Made by a program: the position numbers and the translations under genes. From JANNAV01 sp031384695 (lineage in GTDB: Bacteria; Pseudomonadota; Alphaproteobacteria; Rhodobacterales; Rhodobacteraceae): DNA of 15,530 bases. Numbering within the stretch: the first letter of the stretch is position 1; each line of letters opens with the position of its first letter. The notes below the pieces were generated by a model. The model did no database searches. It was not told where the DNA came from and saw nothing but the letters and a program-made list of their open reading frames with translations. The stretch covers positions 1 through 15,530 of the forward strand of contig JANNAV010000205.1 in the NCBI GenBank assembly GCA_031384695.1, in the 5' to 3' direction. Shown here one piece after another: positions 1 to 7,555 of the stretch.

Positions 1-169
1 ATCGGCGCAGGGCCATTTGAATTGAAGTTCGCACAATCCCGCCCGCAGCCCGGGGGTCAGTTTCCAAACCGGAAACGCCGGGGTGTCTTTCGGAGTTGAC
101 GCCACCGCTGTGCGAATGCGATGCCATGGCCATCATTGCGATGCATGGGAATCTTGCGGATACAAGCAT

Positions 170-211
170 TCCCTGGCCTTTTGATGGCAGTCCCTGGCCT
201 TTTGATGAAGG
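170..211. repeat. two-copy 21-bp tandem repeat
   Basis: The 17-mer TCCCTGGCCTTTTGATG occurs perfectly at 170-186 and 191-207, giving a 21-bp period. It lies in non-coding sequence. It looks like a recent short tandem duplication. No function is evident. Confidence 0.8.
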
Positions 212-312
212 CAGCCGCGTTGAACAGGTTCAGGGCAGTTTTCCGTCGCGGCTTTGAAAGCTTTGGATTTTGGGATCAAAGCAAGATTGCGGCGGGTGCA
301 ATTCCGGGCTGG

Positions 313-369
313 TTATGTTGCATGTTGCGTTTAATCGGGTCCAGCCGGTTAAACGCAACACGCTTCAGG
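313..369. repeat. palindromic repeat element, copy A
   Basis: A perfect 12-bp inverted repeat, TGTTGCGTTTAA at 323-334 and TTAAACGCAACA at 349-360, encloses a 14-nt loop that can itself pair further (CGG with CCG). The 57-nt segment aligns without gaps to 7788-7844 with 43 matching positions, so it is a dispersed element and not a chance palindrome. A smaller inverted repeat (251-257 with 276-282) lies just to its left; copy B also has a second palindrome on its left. This is consistent with a REP/BIME-like intergenic element. It sits about 60 bp downstream of the RTX gene stop. Confidence 0.7.
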
Positions 370-427
370 CATTTGGTTTTCCGCGTGTTTTTTGACAGAA
401 CCGCTATCCACTTTTGTCGGACACGCT

Positions 428-3400
428 CTAGAAAAAGAAATCGCCGGCGTCGAGATCGGCCACGCGCACATCAAGCAGCACAATCCGGTCACCGTTGCCG
501 GCCGAGATGACCGCATCATCCCCGACTTGTTGCAGGTAGCCGGTCATCAGGTTCGCAAAGCTGCGCACCGCCGCCAGGCCGCTCAGATCAAGCGTGTCAT
601 GCAGCAGGCCATTGGCCGCGAAATCGGTGATGGTGTCGCTGCCGCCCTGGGTTTTGAAGACAAACCAGTCGGCGCCGGTGCCACCTGTCAGGCTGTCGTT
701 GCCCTGCCCGCCGGAGAACACATCACGGCCGCTGCCGCCGATCAGGGTATCGGCCCCGAAGCCGCCGATCAGGGTATCGGCCCCGAGGCCCCCGGAAAGC
801 AGGTTGTCGGCCGCATTGCCGATCAGCAGATTGTTGCTCTCGTTGCCGGTGAGGCCCTCGGCGGTGCCGGTGAGGATGCCCTTCTCGACATTGGCGGCAA
901 GCCTGACGGTGATGGAGCTTCTGATCGTGTCATAGCCCGCGTCGACCGCCTCGACCACCCGATCGGCGCTGTCGCCGATGACATAGCTGTCGTCGCCGTC
1001 GCCGCCGATCATGGTGTCGGCCCCAAGGCCGCCGGAAAGCAGGTTGTCGGCCGCATTGCCGAGCAGCAGATTGTCGGCCGCATTGCCGGTGATGCCCTCG
1101 GCGGTGCCGGTGAGGATGCCCTTCTCGACATTGGCGGCAAGCCTGAAGGTGACCGTGCTGCTGATCGTGTCATAGCCCGCGCCGGTCTTCTCGATCACCC
1201 GGTCCGCGCTGCCGTCGATGGCGTAGCTGTCGTTGCCCTCGCCACCGATCAGAGTATCGCGGCCCGCGCCGCCGTCCAGTTTGTCATGGCCCGCGCGGCC
1301 CTCCAGGGTGTTTTCACCCGAATTGCCGACCAGCAGATTGGCGTTTTCATCGCCGAAGAGGTCGAAATCGGCGCTGCCGGTCTGCACGATATTTTCGATC
1401 CCGTCGAATTTCACGTCGGTAAGGTCGATGGACAGCTGGGTGGATGTCACCGTGTCGATGCCGCCGGTATCGGTAATCCGCAGGTTGGCTGTGTTCACGT
1501 AATAGATATTGTCCTCTGCCCCGCCGGTCAGGGCCAGTTCGGGCAATATTCCCGGAGGCGAGGCTTCCAGGATCACGGTTTCCGACGCGTCGGGATAGTC
1601 GGTGGTATTGGCGCTGATCTTGAAGGCCGTCAGATCGCCATTGAAGTTTGCGCTTCCCCAGGGGTTGCCAAAGCTCAGATCGTGGTAGCCGGTCCAGGCA
1701 ATCGGCCCGCTGAAGGCGGTAAAAGCACTTATGACGCCATCCACCGAGATGCTGACAGTGCCGTCCGCCATGCGGATCGCGATATCGTGTTCCTGGCCAT
1801 CAGACAGCCCCGCCCCCGTGGTGGTGAGGCTTTTGGTGACCCCGGCTTTTGAGTAGATGAGAAACACCATCTCGCCCGTTGAAGTCACGGTGGCGCTGAA
1901 ACTGGCATGCAGACGGAACACCTCGCCCGAGGTGCCAATGCTGTCGGCCTTCAGCGAAAAGCCGATGTCAATCTCGTCGGTGGTGGCCAATTCGCGCAGA
2001 TGCGTAACCGAGACTGTGGCCGCAACCCCGGGACTGCCCAGTTGCAATCCATCGGCAGGCCCCCCCGTGCGGGCATCAAGGAATCCCGGCGCGGGTGCGG
2101 TAAGAGAAACCGCCTGGCCGTTTTCGTAAACCTCAAAGCTGCCATCAGCGGTCAGGGCAACCACATCCGCGCCTGCCACCCCCAGATTCAGCGTGGCGAT
2201 CGAGGTTTTGCCGTCCGGCGTGGTGATGGTCAAAATCACAGCCATATTGCCACCCCCGGTATAGGTGTGGCTGACCATCACGCCTTCGGCCGTGGCGCCG
2301 TCGCCGAAATCCCAGGCAATGGTGGTGCCGGCCGGCAATCCCCCAAGGTCGCTGAAACTCGCATCGAAAACATGGGTCGCCCCGTCGCCTGCCGGGGCGG
2401 TGATGTGAAAGCGGGCGGCCAGCACGTCATCGGGCCCGGGGGCGTGGTTTGCCGTGGCGCCGGCATCCAGAAGGTCGGCAATGCTGCCGGGCAGCAGGAT
2501 GAAGCCGTGCACCCCGTTCACAGCCTGCAGCGAGGACGCGATGAAGACGTCGGAATAGTAATTCGCCGCCGCCTGATCCTGATCCTGGGCAAAGGCATTG
2601 TCCGCGACCGTCCAGGTGGGCTGCCCGCTATAGCCGTTGATCGCCGCGGTGATATTGTTGGTGATGATAACGCCGGTTGAGGTAACGGCGACGTTGATTT
2701 TGGGGATCTCGACCGAACTGTCGGCGCCATCAGGTGCGGCGCCATCCGCATGCACGACCGTATTGTTGCGGATGATCAGACCCGCAGTCTCGCCCACCGT
2801 GATGCCATGGGAATGGCCGTTCACGATGACGTTGTCTTCGATCAGAATGTTTTGATAAAACATCTCGGATCCGGCAAGGCCCTGATCGACTGCCTCGTTG
2901 CGCATGAAGATCGACTGGGTCAAATCGCCCTCGCCGATATCGAGCCGGTTGCCGCGGATGGTGATATTCGTACTCGGGCTGTCGGTGCCCGACGTCCAGA
3001 ACTGAATCATGTCCGGATGGTCGCCGGTGAGCGGAGAACTGTTGAAGTCATGGAGCCAGTTGTCCTCGATCAGGACATCATTCACTTCGACAAAATCCAT
3101 CCCATCCGAGCGCAGGGAATGAATATTGTTGCCGCGCAGGGTAAGGCCGTCGCTCTGCAAAACAACCACGCCGCGGGTGAAGGTGGCGAAGGTGTTATTC
3201 TCGATCGTGATGGCACTGGAACTGCTCACCGCCAGGCCCGTCGCATTGCCATAACCGTCAACCACATCAGAAACGCCGGTAACCACATCGCCATCGAACA
3301 TCGAGTTCTTTATGGTGATGTTCTGGCTGTCATATACGCCAAATGGCTGTTTCCAGCTTGGATCCCCCGATTGGAACTTATAATCAAAGGTGATGCCATC

Positions 3401-3619
3401 GAAGGTGACATTACTTACATTGTTCATGCCCAGCCCATTGATCACCGCCGGGTTTGCCGGATCGGCCGAGGCGATGGTGACGGGTGCGTCAAAACTCAGA
3501 TTGCGCAGTTGGAAACTGCCGTAGTTTCCCCCCTGCAACAGGATACTGTCGCCCCCGGCCGCCCTGGAAACGGCATCGAGCAGTTCAGCCTGCGATGAAA
3601 CAGTGAAAGACGTTGGCAT
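428..3619 (-). CDS. secreted beta-helix / PKD / LamG-like protein with RTX tail
   Basis: This 1063-residue protein probably acts outside the cell on polysaccharide. Residues about 1-385 form a right-handed parallel beta-helix with recurring short 'I.I.NN' and 'DVLIEDN' turns. About 405-482 is a PKD domain (WDFGDG at 436-441). About 525-672 resembles a LamG/concanavalin fold. About 753-985 holds RTX GGxGxDxLx nonapeptides within a duplicated 80-residue module. The C-terminus (about 986-1063) ends DAGDFFF, like type I secretion substrates. There is no N-terminal signal peptide, which fits type I export; no exporter genes are in the window. The start is ATG at 3619, preceded by AGGGGA with 8-nt spacing; upstream in-frame codons encode non-conserved residues. 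The order resembles AlgE-type C5-epimerases and secreted glycanases, but I cannot assign an activity. It is paralogous to the gene at 4062. Confidence 0.9.
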   Translation of the reverse strand: MPTSFTVSSQAELLDAVSRAAGGDSILLQGGNYGSFQLRNLSFDAPVTIASADPANPAVINGLGMNNVSNVTFDGITFDYKFQSGDPSWKQPFGVYDSQNITIKNSMFDGDVVTGVSDVVDGYGNATGLAVSSSSAITIENNTFATFTRGVVVLQSDGLTLRGNNIHSLRSDGMDFVEVNDVLIEDNWLHDFNSSPLTGDHPDMIQFWTSGTDSPSTNITIRGNRLDIGEGDLTQSIFMRNEAVDQGLAGSEMFYQNILIEDNVIVNGHSHGITVGETAGLIIRNNTVVHADGAAPDGADSSVEIPKINVAVTSTGVIITNNITAAINGYSGQPTWTVADNAFAQDQDQAAANYYSDVFIASSLQAVNGVHGFILLPGSIADLLDAGATANHAPGPDDVLAARFHITAPAGDGATHVFDASFSDLGGLPAGTTIAWDFGDGATAEGVMVSHTYTGGGNMAVILTITTPDGKTSIATLNLGVAGADVVALTADGSFEVYENGQAVSLTAPAPGFLDARTGGPADGLQLGSPGVAATVSVTHLRELATTDEIDIGFSLKADSIGTSGEVFRLHASFSATVTSTGEMVFLIYSKAGVTKSLTTTGAGLSDGQEHDIAIRMADGTVSISVDGVISAFTAFSGPIAWTGYHDLSFGNPWGSANFNGDLTAFKISANTTDYPDASETVILEASPPGILPELALTGGAEDNIYYVNTANLRITDTGGIDTVTSTQLSIDLTDVKFDGIENIVQTGSADFDLFGDENANLLVGNSGENTLEGRAGHDKLDGGAGRDTLIGGEGNDSYAIDGSADRVIEKTGAGYDTISSTVTFRLAANVEKGILTGTAEGITGNAADNLLLGNAADNLLSGGLGADTMIGGDGDDSYVIGDSADRVVEAVDAGYDTIRSSITVRLAANVEKGILTGTAEGLTGNESNNLLIGNAADNLLSGGLGADTLIGGFGADTLIGGSGRDVFSGGQGNDSLTGGTGADWFVFKTQGGSDTITDFAANGLLHDTLDLSGLAAVRSFANLMTGYLQQVGDDAVISAGNGDRIVLLDVRVADLDAGDFFF
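734..787 (-). repeat. 27-bp tandem repeat within RTX region
   Basis: Two tandem 27-bp copies (734-760 and 761-787) differ only in the last base. Each encodes one nine-residue RTX unit, GADTLIGGF/GADTLIGGS-like. This is the expected way for calcium-binding RTX arrays to grow or shrink. Confidence 0.8.
854..1146 (-). repeat. duplicated RTX module with 53-bp identical blocks
   Basis: Positions 854-906 and 1094-1146 are identical over 53 bp at an exact spacing of 240 bp. They belong to an 80-residue unit present twice in the protein (residues about 783-850 and 863-930). Each unit has RTX nonapeptides followed by a 'DSYxI..SADRV.E..GAGYDTI' strand segment and 'RLAANVEKGILTGTAEG'. DNA identity stronger than the protein requires points to recent duplication or gene conversion. 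Confidence 0.85.
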
Positions 3620-4061
3620 GGATCGTTCCCCTATTTCGGTCGCAGCTGGCAGCCACCCGTGTATTCTATGGCCGAAATCTCGTTCGTTTCTGTGGCCGCA
3701 CTGGGGCGCAAATGTGGCCCGAGCGGCCAGCATTCATCCAATGCCCAGAGCATTCAGGTGATTTTGCGGGAATTCTGAAACGGGTTACGACGGCGCGCGG
3801 GAACAAAGGTCACTCACCGGATATTCGCGACTGCCAGACACAGCAGTTGCGGCAACATCCGGATTGCTATCACCATATCTTGTGGCCGGATACTGGCCAT
3901 CTGCGAGCGTTGGTGATGCTGGGGGGAAACCTGCCAGTATAACCGGTGGCATAGGAGGATGTTCGCCGACGGCTCCGATGACGGGGGGCACCGATGGGCA
4001 TGGAACCGGGCCGGATCAAGCGGTATGTGTTCAGGATCAGGCAAAAATCTGGAGATGCATC
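3620..4061. promoter_or_regulatory. divergent intergenic region between the beta-helix paralogues
   Basis: This stretch of about 440 bp must carry the promoters of both divergent genes, but I cannot identify either promoter convincingly. Seen in it: the minus-strand ribosome-binding site AGGGGA (about 3627-3632); the plus-strand GGAG at 4051-4054; an inverted repeat ATTTCGG (3633-3639) / CCGAAAT (3672-3678) flanking the minus-strand leader; and a small TGGCC / GGCCA hairpin near 3882-3898. A minus-strand TAGAAT at 3663-3668 could be a -10 element, but it lacks a recognisable -35. The open frames here are short and overlap the start of the plus-strand gene. Confidence 0.4.
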
Positions 4062-6212
4062 ATGGATCGGGTCAAGGCGGCGGGTTTCTTGCAATACGTC
4101 TTGCTTTGTGGGCTGCACGGGCTGACGGCTGGCGCGGCACTGGCCAACGGCGCGGTTGTTGCCGTGACCCCCGATGCTCTGGAGCAGGCCGTTGCGCTGG
4201 CCGCGCCGGGCACCACCCTGGTATTGGCCGGGGGAGACTACGGCGTATTGGCGCTGACCGGCACCGGCGGCAGTGCGGCGCACCCTTTGACCCTGCGCTC
4301 GGCCGACCCCGCCTACCCGGCGCGCTTTTCGCAGATGCAGTTGAACGAGGCCCATGATCTGGTGCTGGAGGGGCTGGTGTTTGACTATCGCTTTTCTCCG
4401 GGGGACGCGAGCCACTTCCGGCCCTTCGAGATCATCCGCTCGCGCGATGTCACGATCCGGGACGCGCTTTTTGACGGCGACGTGGCGCGCGGTGTTTCCG
4501 CCGCCGACGATGGTTACGGATATGCCTTCGCGCTTGGGGTCCAGATGTCGGAAGGCGTGACGATCGAGCGTTCCGAGGCCCGTGGTTTCATGCGCGGCTT
4601 CGTGTTCTCCGAAAGCCGCGCTGTGACCCTGCGGCGCAATGACCTGCACGGCATGCGCAGCGACGGGATGGACTTCGTGCAGGTGCAGGATGTCCTGATC
4701 GAGGACAACCTGATCCGTGATTTTGCAAGCTCTCCCCTCTCCGGCGATCATCCCGACATGATCCAGTTCTGGACAACCGGCGCCACGGCACCAAACACCG
4801 ACATCATGATCCGCAACAACGTGCTGAGTGCGGGGGCAGGCTGGTACAGCCAGTCGATTTTCATGCGCAACGAACTGGTCGATCAAGGCGTGGCCGGGGC
4901 CGAGATGCTCTACCGCAATGTGACCATCGAGGGGAACGTGATCATCAACGCGCACCTGCACGGCATCACGGTGGGCGAAACCGCGGGCCTGACGATTGCC
5001 AACAACACGCTGATCAGGGGAAGGGGGGTGCAAGGCACCGAGGATCCCTCCGGGCCGTGGACCCCGCGCATCAACGTGGCGGCTGGTTCGAGCGATGTGA
5101 GAATCCTGCGCAACGTCGTCCCGGCGATTGCCGAGTACCAACTGCGGCCCGATTGGGTGGTGACCGACAACTTCCTGATCCAGGACCAGCGCGCCAGTCT
5201 TCCGGGCTTTTACGATGCGGTTTTTGTCGCGGCCCGCACCGGCAACCAAAGCGCGCTTGCCTCGTTCCGCCCCGTACCGGGTGGGCCGCTGGATGATACC
5301 GGGCTGGGGGCGCCGAGACTGAACACCTTGCAAACCCCGGCCGTGCTCACGCCCCTCGTCCGGGTCTTCCCGGACCTTGCAGCCCTCAACCGTTTCACCT
5401 TCGATGCCAGTCTGAGTGCGGGGCCGGAGGGTAGGCCCGGGCCAGACACGTCCTACTCCTGGGAGTTCGGCGACGGGCAAAGTGCGGAGGGGCAGAGCGC
5501 GGAGGGGCAGAGCGCGGAGGGGCTGGTGGTGAGCCACATCTTTGCCGCGGCCGGCCGCCACGATATCCGCCTGCGGGTGCGTCAAGCGGATGGTCAGACC
5601 GCTATTGCCACGGCTGGGATCATCGTGCCCAGCGTCAATGTCCTGTCCTTTGATGCGCGGGCCGGGCGGTTTATCTCCTGGGTGGACGGCGAGCCGCAAC
5701 CGGTGCCGGGAATTGCCGCCGCCGCCGGGCCGCTGCAACTCGGCGATCCCGAGGCCCTGTCCATTCCACCGCAGGCGATTGCCGCGTTTTTCGAAGCGGG
5801 CGACTTCGATCTCAGGTTGCGGTTGCGGGCGACCGGTAACAGCCCGGCCGGGGAAATCCTGCGCGTTCACCCAGGCCTCGTCGTGCAGATTACCCCCCAC
5901 GGCACGCTCGAGGCCTGGCTGGACACGGGAACCGGACAACCGTTGAGGCTGTCAAGCGGCCCCTTGCCGCTTTTCTCGGGCGGTTGGCATGATATCGGCC
6001 TCACCTATTCGTCCGGGGCTGGTCGCCTTGTGATGGTGGTCGATGGCGGTGTCGCCGCCCGGGGGCGTATTTCAGGGCCAACACGACCCCTTGAATACTG
6101 GGGAATGTCCATCGGCTATCCCTTCAAGGACAAGGGCGGGCAGCCCTTCACCGGCGAGCTTGACAGTCTTGAGTTGCGCGCAAATGTCGAACGCTTTCTC
6201 CCACCCGGCTGA
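4062..6212 (+). CDS. Sec-exported beta-helix / PKD / LamG-like protein
   Basis: This 716-residue protein is a divergent paralogue of the product of 428-3619. Residues 1-28 look like a Sec signal peptide (MDRVK start, hydrophobic stretch, ALA before residue 29), so it is probably periplasmic or exported further. Residues about 30-400 form a right-handed beta-helix, about 440-522 a PKD domain (WEFGDG at 467-472), and about 555-708 a LamG-like beta-sandwich. It ends at PPG with no RTX tail. Residues about 198-316 match the paralogue closely, including RSDGMDF, VLIEDN, GDHPDMIQFWT (228-238), QSIFMRNE and HGITVGETAGL. ATG at 4062 is chosen because GGAG lies 7 nt upstream and the signal peptide begins there; the frame stays open further upstream without sensible sequence. 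A polysaccharide-binding or -modifying role (lyase, epimerase) is inferred from fold and neighbours; no enzyme family is certain. Confidence 0.88.
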   Translation: MDRVKAAGFLQYVLLCGLHGLTAGAALANGAVVAVTPDALEQAVALAAPGTTLVLAGGDYGVLALTGTGGSAAHPLTLRSADPAYPARFSQMQLNEAHDLVLEGLVFDYRFSPGDASHFRPFEIIRSRDVTIRDALFDGDVARGVSAADDGYGYAFALGVQMSEGVTIERSEARGFMRGFVFSESRAVTLRRNDLHGMRSDGMDFVQVQDVLIEDNLIRDFASSPLSGDHPDMIQFWTTGATAPNTDIMIRNNVLSAGAGWYSQSIFMRNELVDQGVAGAEMLYRNVTIEGNVIINAHLHGITVGETAGLTIANNTLIRGRGVQGTEDPSGPWTPRINVAAGSSDVRILRNVVPAIAEYQLRPDWVVTDNFLIQDQRASLPGFYDAVFVAARTGNQSALASFRPVPGGPLDDTGLGAPRLNTLQTPAVLTPLVRVFPDLAALNRFTFDASLSAGPEGRPGPDTSYSWEFGDGQSAEGQSAEGQSAEGLVVSHIFAAAGRHDIRLRVRQADGQTAIATAGIIVPSVNVLSFDARAGRFISWVDGEPQPVPGIAAAAGPLQLGDPEALSIPPQAIAAFFEAGDFDLRLRLRATGNSPAGEILRVHPGLVVQITPHGTLEAWLDTGTGQPLRLSSGPLPLFSGGWHDIGLTYSSGAGRLVMVVDGGVAARGRISGPTRPLEYWGMSIGYPFKDKGGQPFTGELDSLELRANVERFLPPG
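5475..5519 (+). repeat. GQSAE x3 in-frame microrepeat in PKD domain
   Basis: Three 15-bp units encode GQSAE three times (residues 472-486), directly after the FGDG motif of the PKD domain. The paralogue has a single GATAE at the same point, so this copy gained 10 residues in a surface loop by tandem duplication. Confidence 0.85.
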
Positions 6213-6242
6213 TCCATCCGGACAGGCCGGGATCAGCGTTTT
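6208..6242. terminator. hairpin between convergent genes, probable terminator
   Basis: GCTGATCC (6208-6215) pairs perfectly with GGATCAGC (6230-6237), with a 14-nt loop. A TTTT run follows on the plus strand (6239-6242). The left arm contains the TGA of the beta-helix gene (6210-6212) and the right arm contains the stop of the convergent pyruvyl transferase gene (6233-6235). The plus-strand reading resembles a short intrinsic terminator. On the minus strand the stem is not followed by a T run. Confidence 0.5.
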
Positions 6243-7405
6243 CTGGCGGCAATGCGCTCCAGCAGATCACCCAGCGCATCCTCGTAAAGCTGCAGCTTGC
6301 CGAGACCCCTGGCGAGCGCCGCCTGCGTCTCTTGTGCAAGCCGGGCGCGGGCCTCATAGGCCGCGAGGATGCGCGCAAGGACGGCCTCGCCGCTTTCTGT
6401 GGTGCAATCCACGGTATGATCATAGCCAAGGCTGCCGAAAAGCCCTGCGAATTTGCGGCTATAGGCCATGGGCACCACCGGTACACCGGTGGAGAAGGCG
6501 GCAATGCAGGCATGCATCCGCGCGCCCATGAAGAAATCGAACCCGGCGATATAGCTTTTGGCTTCCGAGGGCGTGGTGAAGGCCGGGGCCACCGTCACCC
6601 CCGGAAATTCCGCAGCAAGATCGAGCGCGGCCTGATAGTCATCCTCCACCCCGCCGCGGACCCAGGTGATGACATGGGGAACCAGATGCACCTCGCAGGG
6701 CCCGGGCCGGTTCAGGAACTGCGTGATGATATCGCGGACCAGCCGGGGATAATCCAGCTTCAGGCCAAACATGTTGTTGCGCGTGTAGCCGCCGTTCATC
6801 AGCAGGCCCGAGACGTTCAGCCCAACCCGGACCGGGCCACCGGGCGCGCGCGGTGGCGGCGGGGTGTAGGGCAGGCGCAGCGCCACGTCCGAGGCCTCGA
6901 TCACCTCCGAGCCGATGCCCATCGCGCGCACCGCCCCGGTTGACATGGTATCGCGGGTCGCCACGATTTTGGACCACATGATCGACCGGGCGGCGATGGC
7001 CCGGCGCAGGCGCGATCTGAACGGGCCGATCGTCTGCGGCGCCAGCACCAGCGGCCGCCCCGCCAGATGGGTCATGTATTTCAGCAAATGCATCAGGATA
7101 AAGCGCTTCCGGCCGTAGATGTCGGCAAAGCTGTCGCCGCCGCCGATATCTATGACCACATCGCACCCGCGCAGAACGCGGAAAACCTCCCAGGGCCGCC
7201 GCAACAGCCGCATTTCAAGCACGGTAACATCGGTGCCCGTCACACAGGCAGGCCGCATGCCGGGGGCATCGAGCACGGTGGTATGCACCTCAAGCCCGCG
7301 GCTCCGGGAGACGCGGCGAAGGATTTCGACCTCGGAAACCGACAGGGCACCAACGCCAAGGTTGTCGTTCTTGGCGGAGTGGAAGAGCAAACCGATGTTC
7401 AACAT
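6233..7405 (-). CDS. polysaccharide pyruvyl transferase family protein
   Basis: This 390-residue protein has the hallmarks of the WcaK/CsaB-type family that transfers pyruvate from phosphoenolpyruvate to sugar hydroxyls as a ketal, giving the polymer acidic groups. Visible motifs: NLGVGAL near the N-terminus (15-21), DIGGGDSFADIYG (86-98), LAPQTIGPF (121-129), the TRD/SDVAL segment (150-176), VPHVITW (242-248), and the C-terminal GARMHACIAA followed by STGVPVVPMAYSRKF (294-319). It appears full length and cytoplasmic. ATG at 7405 gives the expected N-terminus, although the Shine-Dalgarno sequence is weak (AAGG almost touching the start). It is transcribed away from the glycosyltransferase operon and converges on the beta-helix gene. 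Some family members have other roles, so pyruvylation of this particular EPS is inferred. Confidence 0.9.
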   Translation of the reverse strand: MLNIGLLFHSAKNDNLGVGALSVSEVEILRRVSRSRGLEVHTTVLDAPGMRPACVTGTDVTVLEMRLLRRPWEVFRVLRGCDVVIDIGGGDSFADIYGRKRFILMHLLKYMTHLAGRPLVLAPQTIGPFRSRLRRAIAARSIMWSKIVATRDTMSTGAVRAMGIGSEVIEASDVALRLPYTPPPPRAPGGPVRVGLNVSGLLMNGGYTRNNMFGLKLDYPRLVRDIITQFLNRPGPCEVHLVPHVITWVRGGVEDDYQAALDLAAEFPGVTVAPAFTTPSEAKSYIAGFDFFMGARMHACIAAFSTGVPVVPMAYSRKFAGLFGSLGYDHTVDCTTESGEAVLARILAAYEARARLAQETQAALARGLGKLQLYEDALGDLLERIAARKR

Positions 7406-7504
7406 ACCTTGAGCCGGGACCTCGGGTTATCACAAATTGGCACGCTGGTCGGCGCCTTGGCCCGAGGTCGCACAATTGCCGGGGCTTTGCAATTCATTGA
7501 CGCA

Positions 7505-7555
7505 TACCACTGGCCCCCGATTACCACTGGCCCCCGATTACCATTGGCCCCCGAT
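7505..7555. repeat. three tandem 17-bp direct repeats (iteron-like)
   Basis: TACCACTGGCCCCCGAT occurs at 7505-7521 and 7522-7538, and with one change (C to T at the sixth base) at 7539-7555, with no spacer. The third unit forms the left arm of a 7-bp GC-rich hairpin ending at 7564. The array lies in the divergent promoter region. It may be a protein-binding array, or simply a short tandem duplication like others in this window. Confidence 0.85.

Larger units (their letters stand above)
1..427. other. gene-free left flank with repeats
   Basis: I find no credible coding region here. The stretch lies downstream of the minus-strand RTX gene that ends at 428. It holds a small hairpin at 60-76 (GTTTCC / GGAAAC, 5-nt loop), a 21-bp-period tandem duplication at 170-211, a 7-bp inverted repeat GCTTTGA / TCAAAGC at 251-282, and a longer palindromic element at 313-369. 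The reading frames crossing it give low-complexity Arg/Cys-rich peptides with no family resemblance. The palindromes sit where transcription of the RTX gene would be expected to end, but none is followed on the minus strand by a clear T tract, so a terminator role is only possible. Confidence 0.6.

Noticed and set aside
1..120. Possible end of an insertion sequence at the left edge
   Set aside because: The opposite-strand composition vaguely recalls insertion-element ends, but no transposase fragment, terminal inverted repeat or target duplication can be shown.
392..1852. 486-residue plus-strand open frame
   Set aside because: It lies antisense to the RTX/beta-helix gene. Its Gly/Ala/Asp-rich repetitive peptide mirrors the RTX repeats, and it has no family resemblance.
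3994..4125. 43-codon plus-strand frame (MGMEPGRIKRYVF...) with a G-rich upstream sequence
   Set aside because: It overlaps the start of the beta-helix gene in another frame, has no proper Shine-Dalgarno sequence, and its second half is out-of-frame signal-peptide coding sequence.
3959..4357. Plus-strand ATG immediately after AGGAGG
   Set aside because: The AGGAGG abuts the ATG, so spacing is too short, and the frame overlaps the signal peptide and beta-helix coding sequence with an Arg/Gly-rich peptide.
3870..5939. 689-residue minus-strand open frame
   Set aside because: It is antisense to the clearly recognisable beta-helix/PKD gene. The His/Arg/Gly-rich composition is typical of a GC-bias shadow frame.
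7505..7555. Short CRISPR-like array
   Set aside because: The repeats are 17 bp with no spacers between them and no cas genes are nearby, so this is a direct tandem repeat and not a CRISPR array.
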